Source: Diaphorobacter nitroreducens
Lineage (GTDB): Bacteria; Pseudomonadota; Gammaproteobacteria; Burkholderiales; Burkholderiaceae_C
NCBI GenBank assembly: GCA_003755025.1
Contig: RJVL01000008.1
Location: forward strand, 1 to 64,000
Length of the DNA stretch: 64,000 nucleotides
Reading direction: 5' to 3'
Below are positions 18,426-29,707 of the stretch, one piece after another. Position 1 is the stretch's first letter. Each line of letters opens with the position of its first letter. A program made the translations under genes and the position numbers. The notes under the pieces are model-generated. The model saw nothing but the letters and a program-made list of their open reading frames with translations, had not been told where the DNA came from and ran no database searches.

Positions 18426-18922
18426 ATGAATTCAACGGGCGGGCACCTGGCCGTGATGTCAACTTCCATGGTCGCCCTGCCGCAATGCAGGAAAGTGAGA
18501 CGTGTCAAGAACGGGTTGACGCAAAGGCCCTTACGGGTAGGGGCACCCGCCCCGAGCTGCGCCAACTGGAGGCAGAGCTTGACAGGCTGGAGCAGCACAT
18601 GGATGAGCTGATCGAGGCGAGCAAGCGGGTGCATGGCGGACACATCTACCTGGCACGCCATCTGCGGGCTTCAACTGGCTACACGTTTCTGCGCTGGCGC
18701 GAGGCCGGTGGCTCCAAGCGGCACCTGTCCTGGGAGCTGGCGCAGCAGATGTATTCGGCGTACCAGCAGCGCACCCGTAGCTGGTACGCGCAGCTCTCCG
18801 AGCAGGCGATGAAGGCCAACGATGAACATGTGCGCCTGCGCAAGGAGATCAGGATGATCAGGCGCCGATTGATCAGGAGTGAGCGTGCCGTGTATGCGAA
18901 GGCCATTCCGGGATCGAAATGA
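18416..18922 (+). CDS. DUF3158-family ICE protein
   Basis: A 168-residue basic, helical protein between the TIGR03761 gene and ssb, as expected for DUF3158 in this ICE class. Features are a coiled coil near residues 45-70 (ELRQLEAELDRLEQHMDELIE) and a conserved basic region (LRASTGYTFLRWREAGGSKR). Start at ATG 18416, though TTG 18410 and GTG 18413 are also in frame. The duplicated RBS/start module just upstream could give a competing short reading frame. Function unknown; nucleic-acid binding is likely. Confidence 0.65.
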   Translation: MERDEFNGRAPGRDVNFHGRPAAMQESETCQERVDAKALTGRGTRPELRQLEAELDRLEQHMDELIEASKRVHGGHIYLARHLRASTGYTFLRWREAGGSKRHLSWELAQQMYSAYQQRTRSWYAQLSEQAMKANDEHVRLRKEIRMIRRRLIRSERAVYAKAIPGSK

Positions 18923-19002
18923 ACTGAGGCATGGATACCCTGGTCTTGTGGCACTGGTGCAGCTGCTGGGCCTTCCTTGAACCGCACCACGAGGAATAAG
19001 TG

Positions 19003-19398
19003 ATGCAGAACCTTTTCATTGGCAAGGGCAACCTCGGCGATTCGCCAAAGTTGAAGCATGTTGCCGGCAGGAGCGGCGATTTCACGGTGGCGTCGATGCG
19101 TGTCATGTTCGGACGCTATGGCCAGACCGAGGATGGTGGGGTAGAGCAGGTGGGTGGTTTCTGGCGTGAGGTCGAGATTTACGGCGCAAAGGCCGAGGCC
19201 TGTGCCAAGCATCTGCGCAAGGGTGCTCGAGTGCTGGTCATCGGTGAGGAACGAGAGTTCACTGCCACGGATGACGATGGCAATGAGGTGCAGGTGATCA
19301 AGGTGGTGGCCGAGGATGTGGCGCTTCAACTGTCGCGGATTGAATCCATCACGTTCACGCCATCACGCGCACGGGAAACAGAAGCGGCCGAGGTTTGA
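19003..19398 (+). CDS. ssb: single-stranded DNA-binding protein
   Basis: A 131-residue OB-fold SSB of the ICE type. It has MQNLFIGKGNLGDSPKLKHV at the N-terminus, the strand FWREVEIYGAKAEACAKHL, and GARVLVIGEEREF. It lacks the usual acidic C-terminal tip of chromosomal SSB, a common trait of mobile-element copies. It would protect single-stranded DNA during transfer or replication of the ICE. Start ATG 19003; a GTG directly before is also in frame. In relatives a topoisomerase III gene follows, but here IS sequences follow instead. Confidence 0.85.
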   Translation: MQNLFIGKGNLGDSPKLKHVAGRSGDFTVASMRVMFGRYGQTEDGGVEQVGGFWREVEIYGAKAEACAKHLRKGARVLVIGEEREFTATDDDGNEVQVIKVVAEDVALQLSRIESITFTPSRARETEAAEV

Positions 19399-19461
19399 TA
19401 TTCCATTGAGCAAATAACCCCATGCGTGAAGCGTCGCCAGTTTTACCCAATGGAGGTTGTC

Positions 19462-19764
19462 GTGAATATAGCGCATCAATCCGAAAAGACGGAGTGTTTA
19501 TTCAAGCTCATTGCACTGGAGCCCGAAACACTCGAAAATCTTACTCGCGCCACGGGCTGGAGGCACAAAGAAACCCAAGATATATTACTTAGGCTCATTG
19601 CCGATAGTCGAATTACCTGCAGAAATACTAATGGAGGGCGATTTTACACGGTCAAGCAGCGCTCCCCTTTAACAAGTAGCAACCGGATGCAGGGGGCGGA
19701 AAGCGTTCTGGCTACGCCCGCAAAGTGTGCCAACGCTCAAGAATATCGCGTGCCAAGGTCATGA
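19462..19764 (+). CDS. small winged-helix protein, 100 aa
   Basis: GTG 19462 is preceded by GGAGG at the right spacing, better than the GTG at 19426 or ATG at 19450. The region NLTRATGWRHKETQDILLRLIADSRITCRN followed by a short beta hairpin GGRFYTVK looks like a winged-helix DNA-binding fold. Base composition is more AT-rich than in neighbours, suggesting separate acquisition. Function unknown. Confidence 0.55.
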   Translation: MNIAHQSEKTECLFKLIALEPETLENLTRATGWRHKETQDILLRLIADSRITCRNTNGGRFYTVKQRSPLTSSNRMQGAESVLATPAKCANAQEYRVPRS

Positions 19765-19826
19765 GCAGCTCACCATGTTCCAATGCAAGTTGTTCGGCTG
19801 CCCTCGCGAAGCAGTCTTAGAGCCGC

Positions 19827-20060
19827 TCACCTAGTGACGCCGTAGTGCTTGACAGCGTATTCCTTGAAGGTACCGAACGTCTTATCGTCGAGCGCGAACT
19901 TGACGCCCGCGTTTGCGGCTGCAAAGGCCTCTGCGTCCCTATACGGTATCGGATTACCACGAATATCGAGGTACGAGAGCCGTTCGCTCTGGTGCAGTGC
20001 TTGTAGGCTTTTAACCAAATTACCACTGAGGTCGAGCGTCGTCAAGCGTGGCAACGTAGA
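19827..20060 (-). pseudogene. leucine-rich-repeat protein, C-terminal fragment
   Basis: The minus strand reads LPRLTTLDLSGN, LSYLDIRGNPI and a C-terminal cap, typical of short leucine-rich-repeat proteins. The 5' part is missing: the reading frame enters the truncated IS5-type element at about 20060. It is a remnant broken by that insertion, with no start codon of its own outside IS sequence. Confidence 0.6.
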
Positions 20061-20061
20061 T

Positions 20062-20939
20062 AGTCGGCCCTGCAAAATTCACCGCAACATCCAACCCAGC
20101 GATCCACAGCGGGTTCTGCGCGCCTGCGTGGCCATAGCCAGCGCCGCAGCCCAGATCCACAGTCGTGCGAGCAGGGGCGCAAAAAGCCCCTTGAGGCCCA
20201 AACGCACGATCGCCCGCAGCAGCCAGCGGATGTTGTAGCCGGCTGCGCACAGCACCGCGTGCAACGCATCGCCCATGGATCCCTTGAGCCAGCACCGATC
20301 CATGCCGTTGTCGTGTTTCAAGTGCCCTATCGCAGGCTCTACCGCTTGCCTTCTCTTGAGCCAGCGCCGATGCGCTGAGGTGAGGCTTTTGAACTTGCCC
20401 CGGTGGATGATTTCAACGCCCGGGTTGTGTGCATCCACCCCTCTGAAGCCCAGATCGACGACCACCTGCTTGGGGCTGCGGCCCGTGTCTTCGGTCAGGA
20501 TCGTTACCTGCTCGAGTTGCTCAGCCAAGGTGTGGCCGTCATAGGGGTTGCCGGTAAAGCTGCGTGCGCCCACCATCAGCCCCTGCCTGTGCGTTACCGC
20601 CACGCTGACCTTCACGCCGAACTCGTAAGGTTTCCTGGCCTTGCCCTTGCCAATGCACTCGACCTCCGGTGCGTGCATGGCATACAGCTTGTTCTTGTCT
20701 TTGGGTTGCTGGGTGCGGATGCGCTCGGCGCGCTGCATCAGATCGTGCAGGGCGGTCAGCGCCTCGGCCGGCACTTGAGGCATCTGCTTGATCTTGCGCC
20801 CCACCTCGCGCAACACGATGCCGAGGATGGTGCGCTGGCGCTTGACGGTCTTCTTGAGTCGCTTGAACTGCTTGGCATGGGCGTAGCCGCCGGCCTTGCG
20901 CCGCAAGGCCTTGCCTTCGCGCACAAAGGTCTGCTTCAG
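20062..20939 (-). mobile_element. IS5-type insertion sequence, truncated by IS1071
   Basis: Carries an N-terminally cut DDE transposase (stop at 20079). The frame reads KLYAMHAPEVECIGKGKARKPYEFG, VVVDLGFRGVD and HLKHDNGMDRCWLKGSMGDALHAVL, the pattern of IS5/IS1182-like Transposase_11 proteins. The 5' end of the gene stops at the left end of IS1071 (20940). The outer end near 20062 lies where the leucine-rich-repeat frame breaks. It cannot transpose by itself. Confidence 0.65.
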
Positions 20940-23900
20940 GGGGTCTCCTCGTTTTCAGTGCAATAAGTGACGGTACGCAAAGCTAGCACTGGCGCGGGGG
21001 TGGTCTGGGTAGACCGTTGATTTCATTGACTTTCCTGTTCGCTTTGTAAACGGGTATGGTGGCCTCCCACTTTTGAGGTTCACGATGCAGGGTTGGCACA
21101 CAACGTTTTTGGGGATGCGTGGGCTCCCCCGCGATATCAGCGACTTCGAGATGAAGGCATTTTTCACCTTCGATGGTGCCGAGCGCGACGCAATCAATGC
21201 ACGCCGAGGTGATTCCCACAAGCTTGGTCTGGCGCTCCATATTGGTTTCCTGCGCATGAGTGGGCGTTTGCTCGGTGCCTTTCGGGTAATTCCAGTAGCC
21301 TTGTGGCGCCACCTTGGCAACGAGCTTGGCATTGCAGCACCAGAAGTCGCCTCGCTGAGAGCCATGTATGAACGCGGGCGCACGCTATTCGATCACCAAC
21401 AAGTAGCCTGCACGGTCCTTGGATTCCAGTGGATGAGCGAGCACCAGCGCCGCTCACTGGTACGTGAACTGCGCGACGAAGTGGCGCGCTGCGCCGACCG
21501 CGATCAGCTACTCGTGCGGGCGCGTCAATGGCTGTACAAGAACAAGCTGGTGATCGTGCACGAGCGGGCAATTCGGACACTGATTGCGGCGGCACTTGCC
21601 CAGCTTGAAGTTGAAACAGGCACCGCCATCGCCGCCAGCGTTGATCCAGCAACACTTGATCGCTGGCGAGCCTCAGTTTCAGAGCTGCGCCCAGATGGAC
21701 AAACCCAGCAGAGTTGGCTATGGGCTGCACCGGCGAAACACTCAACCCGCCAAATCAGCGAGGTACTGGAGCGCATCGACCTGCTTTACACGCTGGACGT
21801 TCATAAGCACCTGGCAGACATCCCCGATCTCATCTTGCGCCGCTACGCGCGCCGACTTGTCTCCAGGCCGCCCTCAGCCGGAGCCAAGATCAAAGAGCCA
21901 GCGCGCACCGTGGAGGTCGCATGCTTTCTTCGGTATTGCCTGTTCACCACCACAGACCAGTTGATCCTTATGGTGCAGCGCCGGATCGCCGATCTGTGGC
22001 GTCAGGCTGCCGCCGATGTCCCCGCTACCGTCAATTGGGCCGCAATGTACAAAACGCTGCTCGGCGAACTTGTTGCCTTGAGCGCGCAAGGTGCGGTGCC
22101 AGATGCTGAGTTGCGTGCCCGTCTTGAAGCCTTGATCACCGAAACCCAGAAACGCAAACCACCGAGCAGGGCCTCCCTGGTCCGCGAGGGATTGATTGAT
22201 GGAATTCGCCCCGTGCGGTCGTTGCTCGTCGCCATTGCAAAGCTGCCCTGGCAGGCCACCGGCGAGCATCCTGCCATCGAGTACCTTGCCAAGCTGCAAG
22301 CTTTATATCTCAAAGGATCCAGAAAGCTGCCAGTTGAAGTGGTGGCACCAAGTCTGGGAATGATCTGGCAGGTTTCGATCTCCAGCCCAGACCGGGAACG
22401 GGCGTTTCAGGCGTTGGAGGTGGCCACCCTGTTTGCCCTGCGCCGCGCGGTGCGCAATGGCTCGGTCTGGATTGAGCACAGCCTGAGCTTTCGGGGTCGT
22501 GCGCGCTTGTTCTTCACGGACGAGCGTTGGCAGGCAGAGTCCAAGAAACACTATGCCCGTCTATCGTTACCCAGCAAGGCTGCCACTTTCTTGAAGCCTT
22601 TGCTGGCCAGAGTAACTGCCGGTGTCGATGCGGTGGCCGCTGCAGCCCGCAGTGGCGTACTGCGCGTGGATGATGAACTCCATTTGTCGCCATTGCCCGC
22701 AGAGGACGAAGACCCAGAAGTGACCAAGCTGCGCGCGGCTTTGGATCACCGCATCGGTGAGGTTCAATTGCCGGAAGTGATTCTGGCCGTTGACGCCCAG
22801 GTGCGCTTTAGCTGGATCATGCTCGGACGTGAGCCGCGCTCTACCGACGAGCTGCTGATGGTCTATGCCGGCATCATGGCCCACGGCACCAGTCTGACTG
22901 CGGTCGAATGCGCGCGCATGATTCCGCAATTGTCTGCCACCAGCATTCGCCAGGCCATGCGCTGGGCGCGGGACGAACGGCGTCTGAGCCAGGCCTGCCA
23001 GGCTGTGCTGGAATTCATGCAGCGACACCCGATTGCCGCCACCTGGGGGCGGTCCGATTTGGCATCTTCTGACATGATGACCATGGAGACCACCAAACGG
23101 GTGTGGCAAGCCCGGCTTGATCCTCGGCGCAACACACCTTCCATTGGAATCTACTCCCATGTAAAAGACCGGTGGGGCATCTTCCATGCGCAGCCCTTTG
23201 TGCTCAATGAGCGCCAGGCGGGCGTGGCCATTGAAGGTGTCATCCGCCAAGAAAAGCTGGAGACCAGCCAGCTTGCTGTGGATACCCATGGCTACACCGA
23301 CTTTGCCATGTCACATGCCCGTTTGCTTGGTTTTGATCTTTGCCCGCGGTTGAAGGAACTCAAACAGCGCCACCTCTTTGTGCCACGCGGCACCAAAGTG
23401 CCCGCAGAAATCGCTGCGGTGTGCGAAGCCAATGTCGACGTCGCTTTGATCGAAAAGCATTGGGATAGTCTGGTGCACCTGGCAGCCTCGGTCATGAGCG
23501 GACATGCCAGTGCGGTGGCAGCTCTTGCGCGGTTCGGTTCTGCCGCCCAGGGCGATCCAATCTATGAGGCTGGCGTGCAATTGGGGCGGTTGCTGCGTAC
23601 GGCGTTTTTGGCTGACTACTTTGTCAAGGACGCTTTCAGGAACGAGTTGCGCCGGGTGCTCAATCGGGGCGAGGCTGTTAACGCCCTCAAGCGCGCCATT
23701 TATACCGGCCGGATCAGCCCGGCGCAGGCCAAACGTGTCGATGAAATGCAGGCTGTGGCCGATGCGTTGAGCCTGATGGCCAACATCGTGATGGCGTGGA
23801 ATACCTCACAGATGCAGGCGGTCCTGGATCGCTGGTCGAACCGCCGCCAGGTCATTCCACCGGAACTGATCGGGAAGATTGCGCCCACCAGGCTGGAGAG

Positions 23901-24143
23901 CATCAACTTGCGGGGTGTGTTTCGCTTCCCGGTTGACCGCTATGCTGACCAAATCCTGCCTTCGCGGCCAAATGCATCGATAACTGGCACCAATGGATGA
24001 AACCGACCACGGTTTGACGCCACGAATCGCAGATTTGAAAGTGAACAGGAAAGTCAATGAAATCAACGATCTACCAACACCACCTCCGCGCCAGTGCTAG
24101 CTTTTCGTACCGTCACTTATTGCACTGAAAACGAGGAGACCCC
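20940..24143 (+). mobile_element. IS1071 (Tn3-family), complete, 3204 bp
   Basis: Both ends begin GGGGTCTCCTCGTTTTCAGT and form inverted repeats of about 110 bp (20940-21049 and 24034-24143) with a few mismatches. The span of 3204 bp and the single 971-residue Tn3-type transposase match IS1071, first known from catabolic regions of Comamonas. The five bases outside the ends differ (TTCAG left, GCCAC right). It is therefore not flanked by a target duplication; recombination or deletion after insertion is likely. IS1071 pairs often mobilise cargo; only one copy is in view. Confidence 0.93.
21085..24000 (+). CDS. tnpA: IS1071 transposase
   Basis: A 971-residue Tn3-family DDE transposase. It begins MQGWHTTFLGMRGLPRD, and the C-terminal catalytic half contains VDTHGYTDFAM and later AVNALKRAIYTGRI. 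ATG 21085 follows TTTTGAGG; an in-frame TTG at 21073 is less likely. No resolvase gene accompanies it, in keeping with IS1071, which has transposase only. The reading frame is intact. Confidence 0.93.
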   Translation: MQGWHTTFLGMRGLPRDISDFEMKAFFTFDGAERDAINARRGDSHKLGLALHIGFLRMSGRLLGAFRVIPVALWRHLGNELGIAAPEVASLRAMYERGRTLFDHQQVACTVLGFQWMSEHQRRSLVRELRDEVARCADRDQLLVRARQWLYKNKLVIVHERAIRTLIAAALAQLEVETGTAIAASVDPATLDRWRASVSELRPDGQTQQSWLWAAPAKHSTRQISEVLERIDLLYTLDVHKHLADIPDLILRRYARRLVSRPPSAGAKIKEPARTVEVACFLRYCLFTTTDQLILMVQRRIADLWRQAAADVPATVNWAAMYKTLLGELVALSAQGAVPDAELRARLEALITETQKRKPPSRASLVREGLIDGIRPVRSLLVAIAKLPWQATGEHPAIEYLAKLQALYLKGSRKLPVEVVAPSLGMIWQVSISSPDRERAFQALEVATLFALRRAVRNGSVWIEHSLSFRGRARLFFTDERWQAESKKHYARLSLPSKAATFLKPLLARVTAGVDAVAAAARSGVLRVDDELHLSPLPAEDEDPEVTKLRAALDHRIGEVQLPEVILAVDAQVRFSWIMLGREPRSTDELLMVYAGIMAHGTSLTAVECARMIPQLSATSIRQAMRWARDERRLSQACQAVLEFMQRHPIAATWGRSDLASSDMMTMETTKRVWQARLDPRRNTPSIGIYSHVKDRWGIFHAQPFVLNERQAGVAIEGVIRQEKLETSQLAVDTHGYTDFAMSHARLLGFDLCPRLKELKQRHLFVPRGTKVPAEIAAVCEANVDVALIEKHWDSLVHLAASVMSGHASAVAALARFGSAAQGDPIYEAGVQLGRLLRTAFLADYFVKDAFRNELRRVLNRGEAVNALKRAIYTGRISPAQAKRVDEMQAVADALSLMANIVMAWNTSQMQAVLDRWSNRRQVIPPELIGKIAPTRLESINLRGVFRFPVDRYADQILPSRPNASITGTNG

Positions 24144-24922
24144 GCCACCGGCTCTGGCAGCACGTGCCAGCCTTCGTCACGCTGGCGGCCTTGAACGACT
24201 GGCTGGAGGCGCGTTGCATGACCCTGTGGCACGAGATTGACCACGGCAAACTGCCGGGCACCGTCGCGGACGTCTGGATGCAGGAGCGGGCACTTCTGAT
24301 GCCGCTGCCACGCCCCTTCGATGGCTTTGTGGAGTACACCAAGCGCGTCTCGCCCACATGCCTGGTGACCTTCGAGCGTGTTCGCTACAGCGTGCCGGCC
24401 TCTTTCGCCAACCGCCCGGTGAGCCTGCGCGTCTATGCCCAGCGGATTGTGGTGGCGGCCGAGGGTCAACTGCTCTGCGAGCACCCGCGCGTCATCGACC
24501 GCCGCCACGACAGCGCAGGCCACACCGTCTACGACTGGCGCCATTACCTAGCGGTGCTGCAACGCAAGCCCGGAGCGCTGCGCAACGGCGCCCCGTTCGC
24601 CGAACTGCCAGCGGCCTTCCGGCAACTGCAGGCCGCTCTGCTCAAGCAGCCCGGTGGTGACCGCGAGATGGTCGAGGTGTTGGCACTGGTGCTGCACCAC
24701 GAAGAACAGGCGGTGCTGACCGCCGTCGAGCTGGCACTGGAGGCCGGCGTGCCGACCAAGATGCATGTACTCAATGTGTTGCACCGGCTGCTCGACAGCA
24801 AGGCCGCGCCACCACCAGTGACCGCACCGCAGGCGCTGCGCCTGGTTCACGAACCGCTGGCCAACGTGAGCCGCTATGACGACCTGCGTGCGTCGGAAGG
24901 GAAGGTGCGCCATGCGTCATGA
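24144..24922 (+). pseudogene. istA: IS21-family IstA, C-terminal part, cut by IS1071
   Basis: The frame is open from the IS1071 junction and reads the IstA C-terminus: LNDWLEARC, FERVRYSVPASFANRPVSLRVYAQRI, HDSAGHTVYDWRHYL, KPGALRNGAPF. The catalytic N-terminal half is missing, so it is inactive. Its stop overlaps the istB start, the normal IS21 arrangement. Confidence 0.8.
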
Positions 24923-25703
24923 CCCCGCCGTTGCAGCCATCGTCATCATGCTGCGCGAACTCAAGATGTTCGGCATGGCGCAGGCCGTCTCAGAGTTGGC
25001 CGAGCAAGGCGCGCCAGCCTTCGAGGCCGCGCAGTCGATGCTCTCGCAGTTGCTCAAAGCCGAGACAGCCGAGCGAGAAGTGCGTGCCGTGGCCTACCAG
25101 CTCAAACAGGCCAAGCTACCGGCGTACCGGGACTTGGCAGGCTTTGACTTCAGCAGCAGCGAGGTGAACGAGACCCTGGTGCGACAGCTGCACCGCTGCG
25201 AGTTCATGGAGAGGGCTGAGAACGTGGTGCTGGTCGGTGGCCCTGGCACTGGCAAGACGCACTTGGCCAGTGCCATCGGGGTGCAGGCCGTCGAGCACCA
25301 TCGGCGCCGGGTGCGCTTCTTCTCCACGGTCGAGCTGGTCAACTTGCTCGATCAAGAGAAGGTCTGCAACAAAAGCGGACAGATGGCTCACCGCCTGGCC
25401 CATATGGACATGGTGGTACTCGACGAGTTGGGCTATCTGCCCTTCAGTGCTTCAGGTGGTGCCTTGCTGTTCCACCTGCTCAGCAAGCTCTACGAGCGCA
25501 CCAGCGTGGTCATCACGACGAACCTGAGCTTCAGCGAATGGGCCAGCGTGTTCGGCGATGCCAAGATGACCACCGCGCTCCTGGACCGCCTCACGCACCA
25601 CTGCCATATCCTTGAAACCGGCAACGACAGCTACCGGTTCAAAAACAGCTCCGCTCAACCCCTCAAGAAGGAGTCCAAACCGAAGAAGTTATCCACACCG
25701 TGA
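24912..25703 (+). CDS. istB: IS21-family helper ATPase IstB
   Basis: A 263-residue AAA+ ATPase of the DnaC/IstB family. Walker A is GGPGTGKTH (about 109-117) and Walker B is [11 protein letters not shown]. It normally targets and activates IstA. The gene is intact but its partner istA is truncated, so it has no transposition role here. ATG 24912 lies within the last codons of istA. Confidence 0.85.
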   Translation: MRHDPAVAAIVIMLRELKMFGMAQAVSELAEQGAPAFEAAQSMLSQLLKAETAEREVRAVAYQLKQAKLPAYRDLAGFDFSSSEVNETLVRQLHRCEFMERAENVVLVGGPGTGKTHLASAIGVQAVEHHRRRVRFFSTVELVNLLDQEKVCNKSGQMAHRLAHMDMVVLDELGYLPFSASGGALLFHLLSKLYERTSVVITTNLSFSEWASVFGDAKMTTALLDRLTHHCHILETGNDSYRFKNSSAQPLKKESKPKKLSTP

Positions 25704-25777
25704 GCCCTGCAGGGCACTATCCAGGGTGGGTCAATATTGGATGGAAACGGTGGGTCAGGATTCGGTGGAAATCAACA
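25704..25777 (+). repeat. right end of the IS21-family element with terminal repeats
   Basis: Two related segments, GGTGGGTCAATATTGGATGG and GGTGGGTCAGGATTCGGTGG, follow istB; such short multiple terminal repeats are typical of IS21-family ends. The element probably ends at ACA near 25777. The left end has been removed by IS1071. Confidence 0.55.
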
Positions 25778-26074
25778 CTCGGGCACCAACTCGCGTCGCA
25801 GGGAGAGCCACAGAGCTTTTTCGACCACCGCCTGCAGTATGGCCTTGTCCAGGCTCAGATCGGCCACGATCTGCTTGAGCTTGCGGTTTTCTTCCTCCAG
25901 CTAGCGCAAGCGGCGCAACTCGGAAGGACCAACTCCGCCGTAACGCTTATTCCAGACGTAGAAGGTCTCCTAGCTGATGCCTAACTTGCGACAGACCTCC
26001 TCCACTCGGGTACCCTGCTCAGCTTGTTTGAGGGCAAAAGCGATTTGCTCCTCGGCGAATTTGCTCTTCTTCAC
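25778..26074 (-). pseudogene. IS3-family (IS407-like) OrfA remnant with two amber codons
   Basis: From GTG 26074 the minus strand reads KKSKFAEEQIAFALKQAEQG, VEEVCRKLGIS, then TAG, then ETFYVWNKRYGGVGPSELRRLR, then TAG, then LEEENRKLKQIVADLSLDKAI. This is the OrfA of an IS3-family element with two in-frame TAG codons where relatives commonly have Gln. OrfB is absent. The remnant abuts the IS21 end. Confidence 0.75.
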
Positions 26075-26207
26075 GACATGCTCCTGCCCATTCGGCGTTC
26101 ATCATGCCGGCTCTCTCTGTAACCGAACGGTTCGGTATCCTCGGACGGCGTCATCAACACAAGCGATTTGTACGGAGCATCAAGCAAGCATAGTGTGGGA
26201 TTAGTGA

Positions 26208-28067
<1,860 letters not shown>

Positions 28068-28169
28068 GGAGTCATTCTAAGGAGAGGCGGAAGCTCCAAG
28101 ATAATCAAGGTCTAACCCACAACAGGTGTCACGCACTTGAACCAAAGCACTCCCTTGCCGAACGCCTCA

Positions 28170-28988
28170 ATGCTGAACCAGCTTCTGAGGTTCGCACCCA
28201 CGGCGCGCATGTTTTTCTCGGGAAATCTCTGTACTCTGAAGCAGGGATCCGAGGCTGATGGACTCAAGCAGGGGACGATGCACCTGCTCAGTCGCGGCGA
28301 GCTGCAATTGACGCGTAAAGGTTTTGTGCCGTTGATCGTGCGGGCACCCAGCGTGCTGTTGCTTCCCCGCGCGTTGGAGCACTGGGTCCAGGGCTCAGGA
28401 CCGCAGGGGGTGGACCTGATGTGCGCCACTCTCAGCGAGTTGGCGCCGCCGCTGGACTTGATCTTGCCCGACATCACGGTGATCGACCTGGACGCCACGC
28501 CTTCGCTGCAGCGGCTGGTGGAACTGCTGTTCGAGGAAGCCGAGGCGCGTGCATTCGGCTATCGGGCGGCGATCGATCGCCTGCTGCAATACACCTTCGT
28601 GGTGCTGGTGCGCCACCTGATCGACCGGCAACTGCTGTCCGGTGGTGTGCTGGAGGCCATGGTCGACAACCGTCTGAGCGTGGTGCTGTCCATGCTGCAC
28701 GAGTCGCCGGAACACGACTGGACGCTCGACAGCATGGCGGAGCTGGCGCACCTGTCCCGCTCTGCCTTTGCCCTGCGCTTTGTCCAGATGGTGGGCATGC
28801 CGCCGCTGACTTACCTGACCCACTGGCGCATGGCGGTGGCCCGCAACCTGCTCGCGCAGGGGCAGGCGGTGAAGGCGGTGGCTGCCCAGGTGGGCTACGG
28901 CAATGCCACCGCGTTCGCGCGGGCGTTTCAGCGCGCGACCCGGCAATCGCCCAGCGCCTGGCAGATGGACCATCTGGGCCAGTCGTAG
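28170..28988 (+). CDS. AraC-family regulator, RclR-like (cupin_6 plus HTH)
   Basis: A 272-residue regulator. The N-terminal domain (about 1-175) has the cupin_6 layout of RclR, the E. coli reactive-chlorine sensor. The C-terminal double helix-turn-helix reads WTLDSMAELAHLSRSAFALRF and AVKAVAAQVGYGNATAFARAF. Starting at ATG 28170 rather than TTG 28137 puts cysteines at 21 (NLCTLK) and 85 (LMCATL). E. coli RclR senses HOCl through Cys21 and Cys89. It is divergent from glnS and lies 124 bp before the stress operon, so it probably activates it. Confidence 0.75.
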   Translation: MLNQLLRFAPTARMFFSGNLCTLKQGSEADGLKQGTMHLLSRGELQLTRKGFVPLIVRAPSVLLLPRALEHWVQGSGPQGVDLMCATLSELAPPLDLILPDITVIDLDATPSLQRLVELLFEEAEARAFGYRAAIDRLLQYTFVVLVRHLIDRQLLSGGVLEAMVDNRLSVVLSMLHESPEHDWTLDSMAELAHLSRSAFALRFVQMVGMPPLTYLTHWRMAVARNLLAQGQAVKAVAAQVGYGNATAFARAFQRATRQSPSAWQMDHLGQS

Positions 28989-29112
28989 ACCCACTTCGCC
29001 CCGGTTCTGGACGATTGGTGGCGTGAAGCGGACGCCGGATGCCGTTGTGCTCTGTCGAAAGACCCCGATTTCAGGTTCAATGCCTTGAGGCAGAACCTTG
29101 AAGGAGATCACG

Positions 29113-29622
29113 ATGAACCCGAGCGAAAAAGCAGTGCTGGCCGGCGGTTGCTTCTGGGGCATGCAGGACCTGGTCCGCAAGCTGCCTGGCGTGTTGCGCA
29201 CCCGTGTGGGCTACAGCGGCGGCGATGTGCCCAACGCCACCTACCGCAACCACGGCACCCACGCCGAGGCGTTGGAGGTGGAGTTCGACCCCACGCAGAC
29301 GAGCTTCCGCGACCTGCTGGAGTTCTTCTTCCAGATCCACGATCCGAGCACCCCGGGGCGCCAGGGCAATGACCGCGGCAGTTCCTACCGTTCGGCCATT
29401 TTCTACACCTCGGACGAGCAGCTGGCCACGGCGCAGCAGACCATTGCCGATGTGAATGCCTCGGGTTTGTGGCCGGGCAAGGTGGTCACCGAGCTCGCGC
29501 CCGCGGGGCCGTTCTGGGAGGCCGAGCCCGAGCATCAGGACTACCTGGTCAAGCACCCCAACGGCTACACCTGCCACTACCCCCGCGCGGGCTGGAAACT
29601 GCCGCGCCGCGAGATCGGCTGA
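29113..29622 (+). CDS. msrA: peptide methionine-S-sulfoxide reductase
   Basis: Reduces the S-epimer of methionine sulfoxide in proteins. The 169-residue product has the catalytic GGCFWG with Cys13, TRVGYSGG, the [12 protein letters not shown] segment and RSAIFYTS. Start ATG 29113 follows GAAGGAGATC; a TTG at 29098 is in frame. It opens a 14-gene plus-strand array and is functionally paired with the MsrB fusion at 31770. The thioredoxin-like proteins encoded next may recycle it. Confidence 0.92.
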   Translation: MNPSEKAVLAGGCFWGMQDLVRKLPGVLRTRVGYSGGDVPNATYRNHGTHAEALEVEFDPTQTSFRDLLEFFFQIHDPSTPGRQGNDRGSSYRSAIFYTSDEQLATAQQTIADVNASGLWPGKVVTELAPAGPFWEAEPEHQDYLVKHPNGYTCHYPRAGWKLPRREIG

Positions 29623-29645
29623 CGGCCAGCGCTCAATAACGGTGG

Positions 29646-29692
29646 GGGTCGGCGCGCCAGCGGGCGGGCCGACCCGGTGTGTCTGTTTTCTT
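29646..29692 (+). terminator. stem-loop with T-rich tail between msrA and the next gene
   Basis: GGGTCGGC and GCCGACCC form a perfect 8-bp stem, followed by GTGTGTCTGTTTTCTT. It could be a partial terminator or attenuator that lowers expression of the downstream genes relative to msrA. Confidence 0.45.
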
Positions 29693-29707
29693 CCTGAGGA
29701 GATGGTG

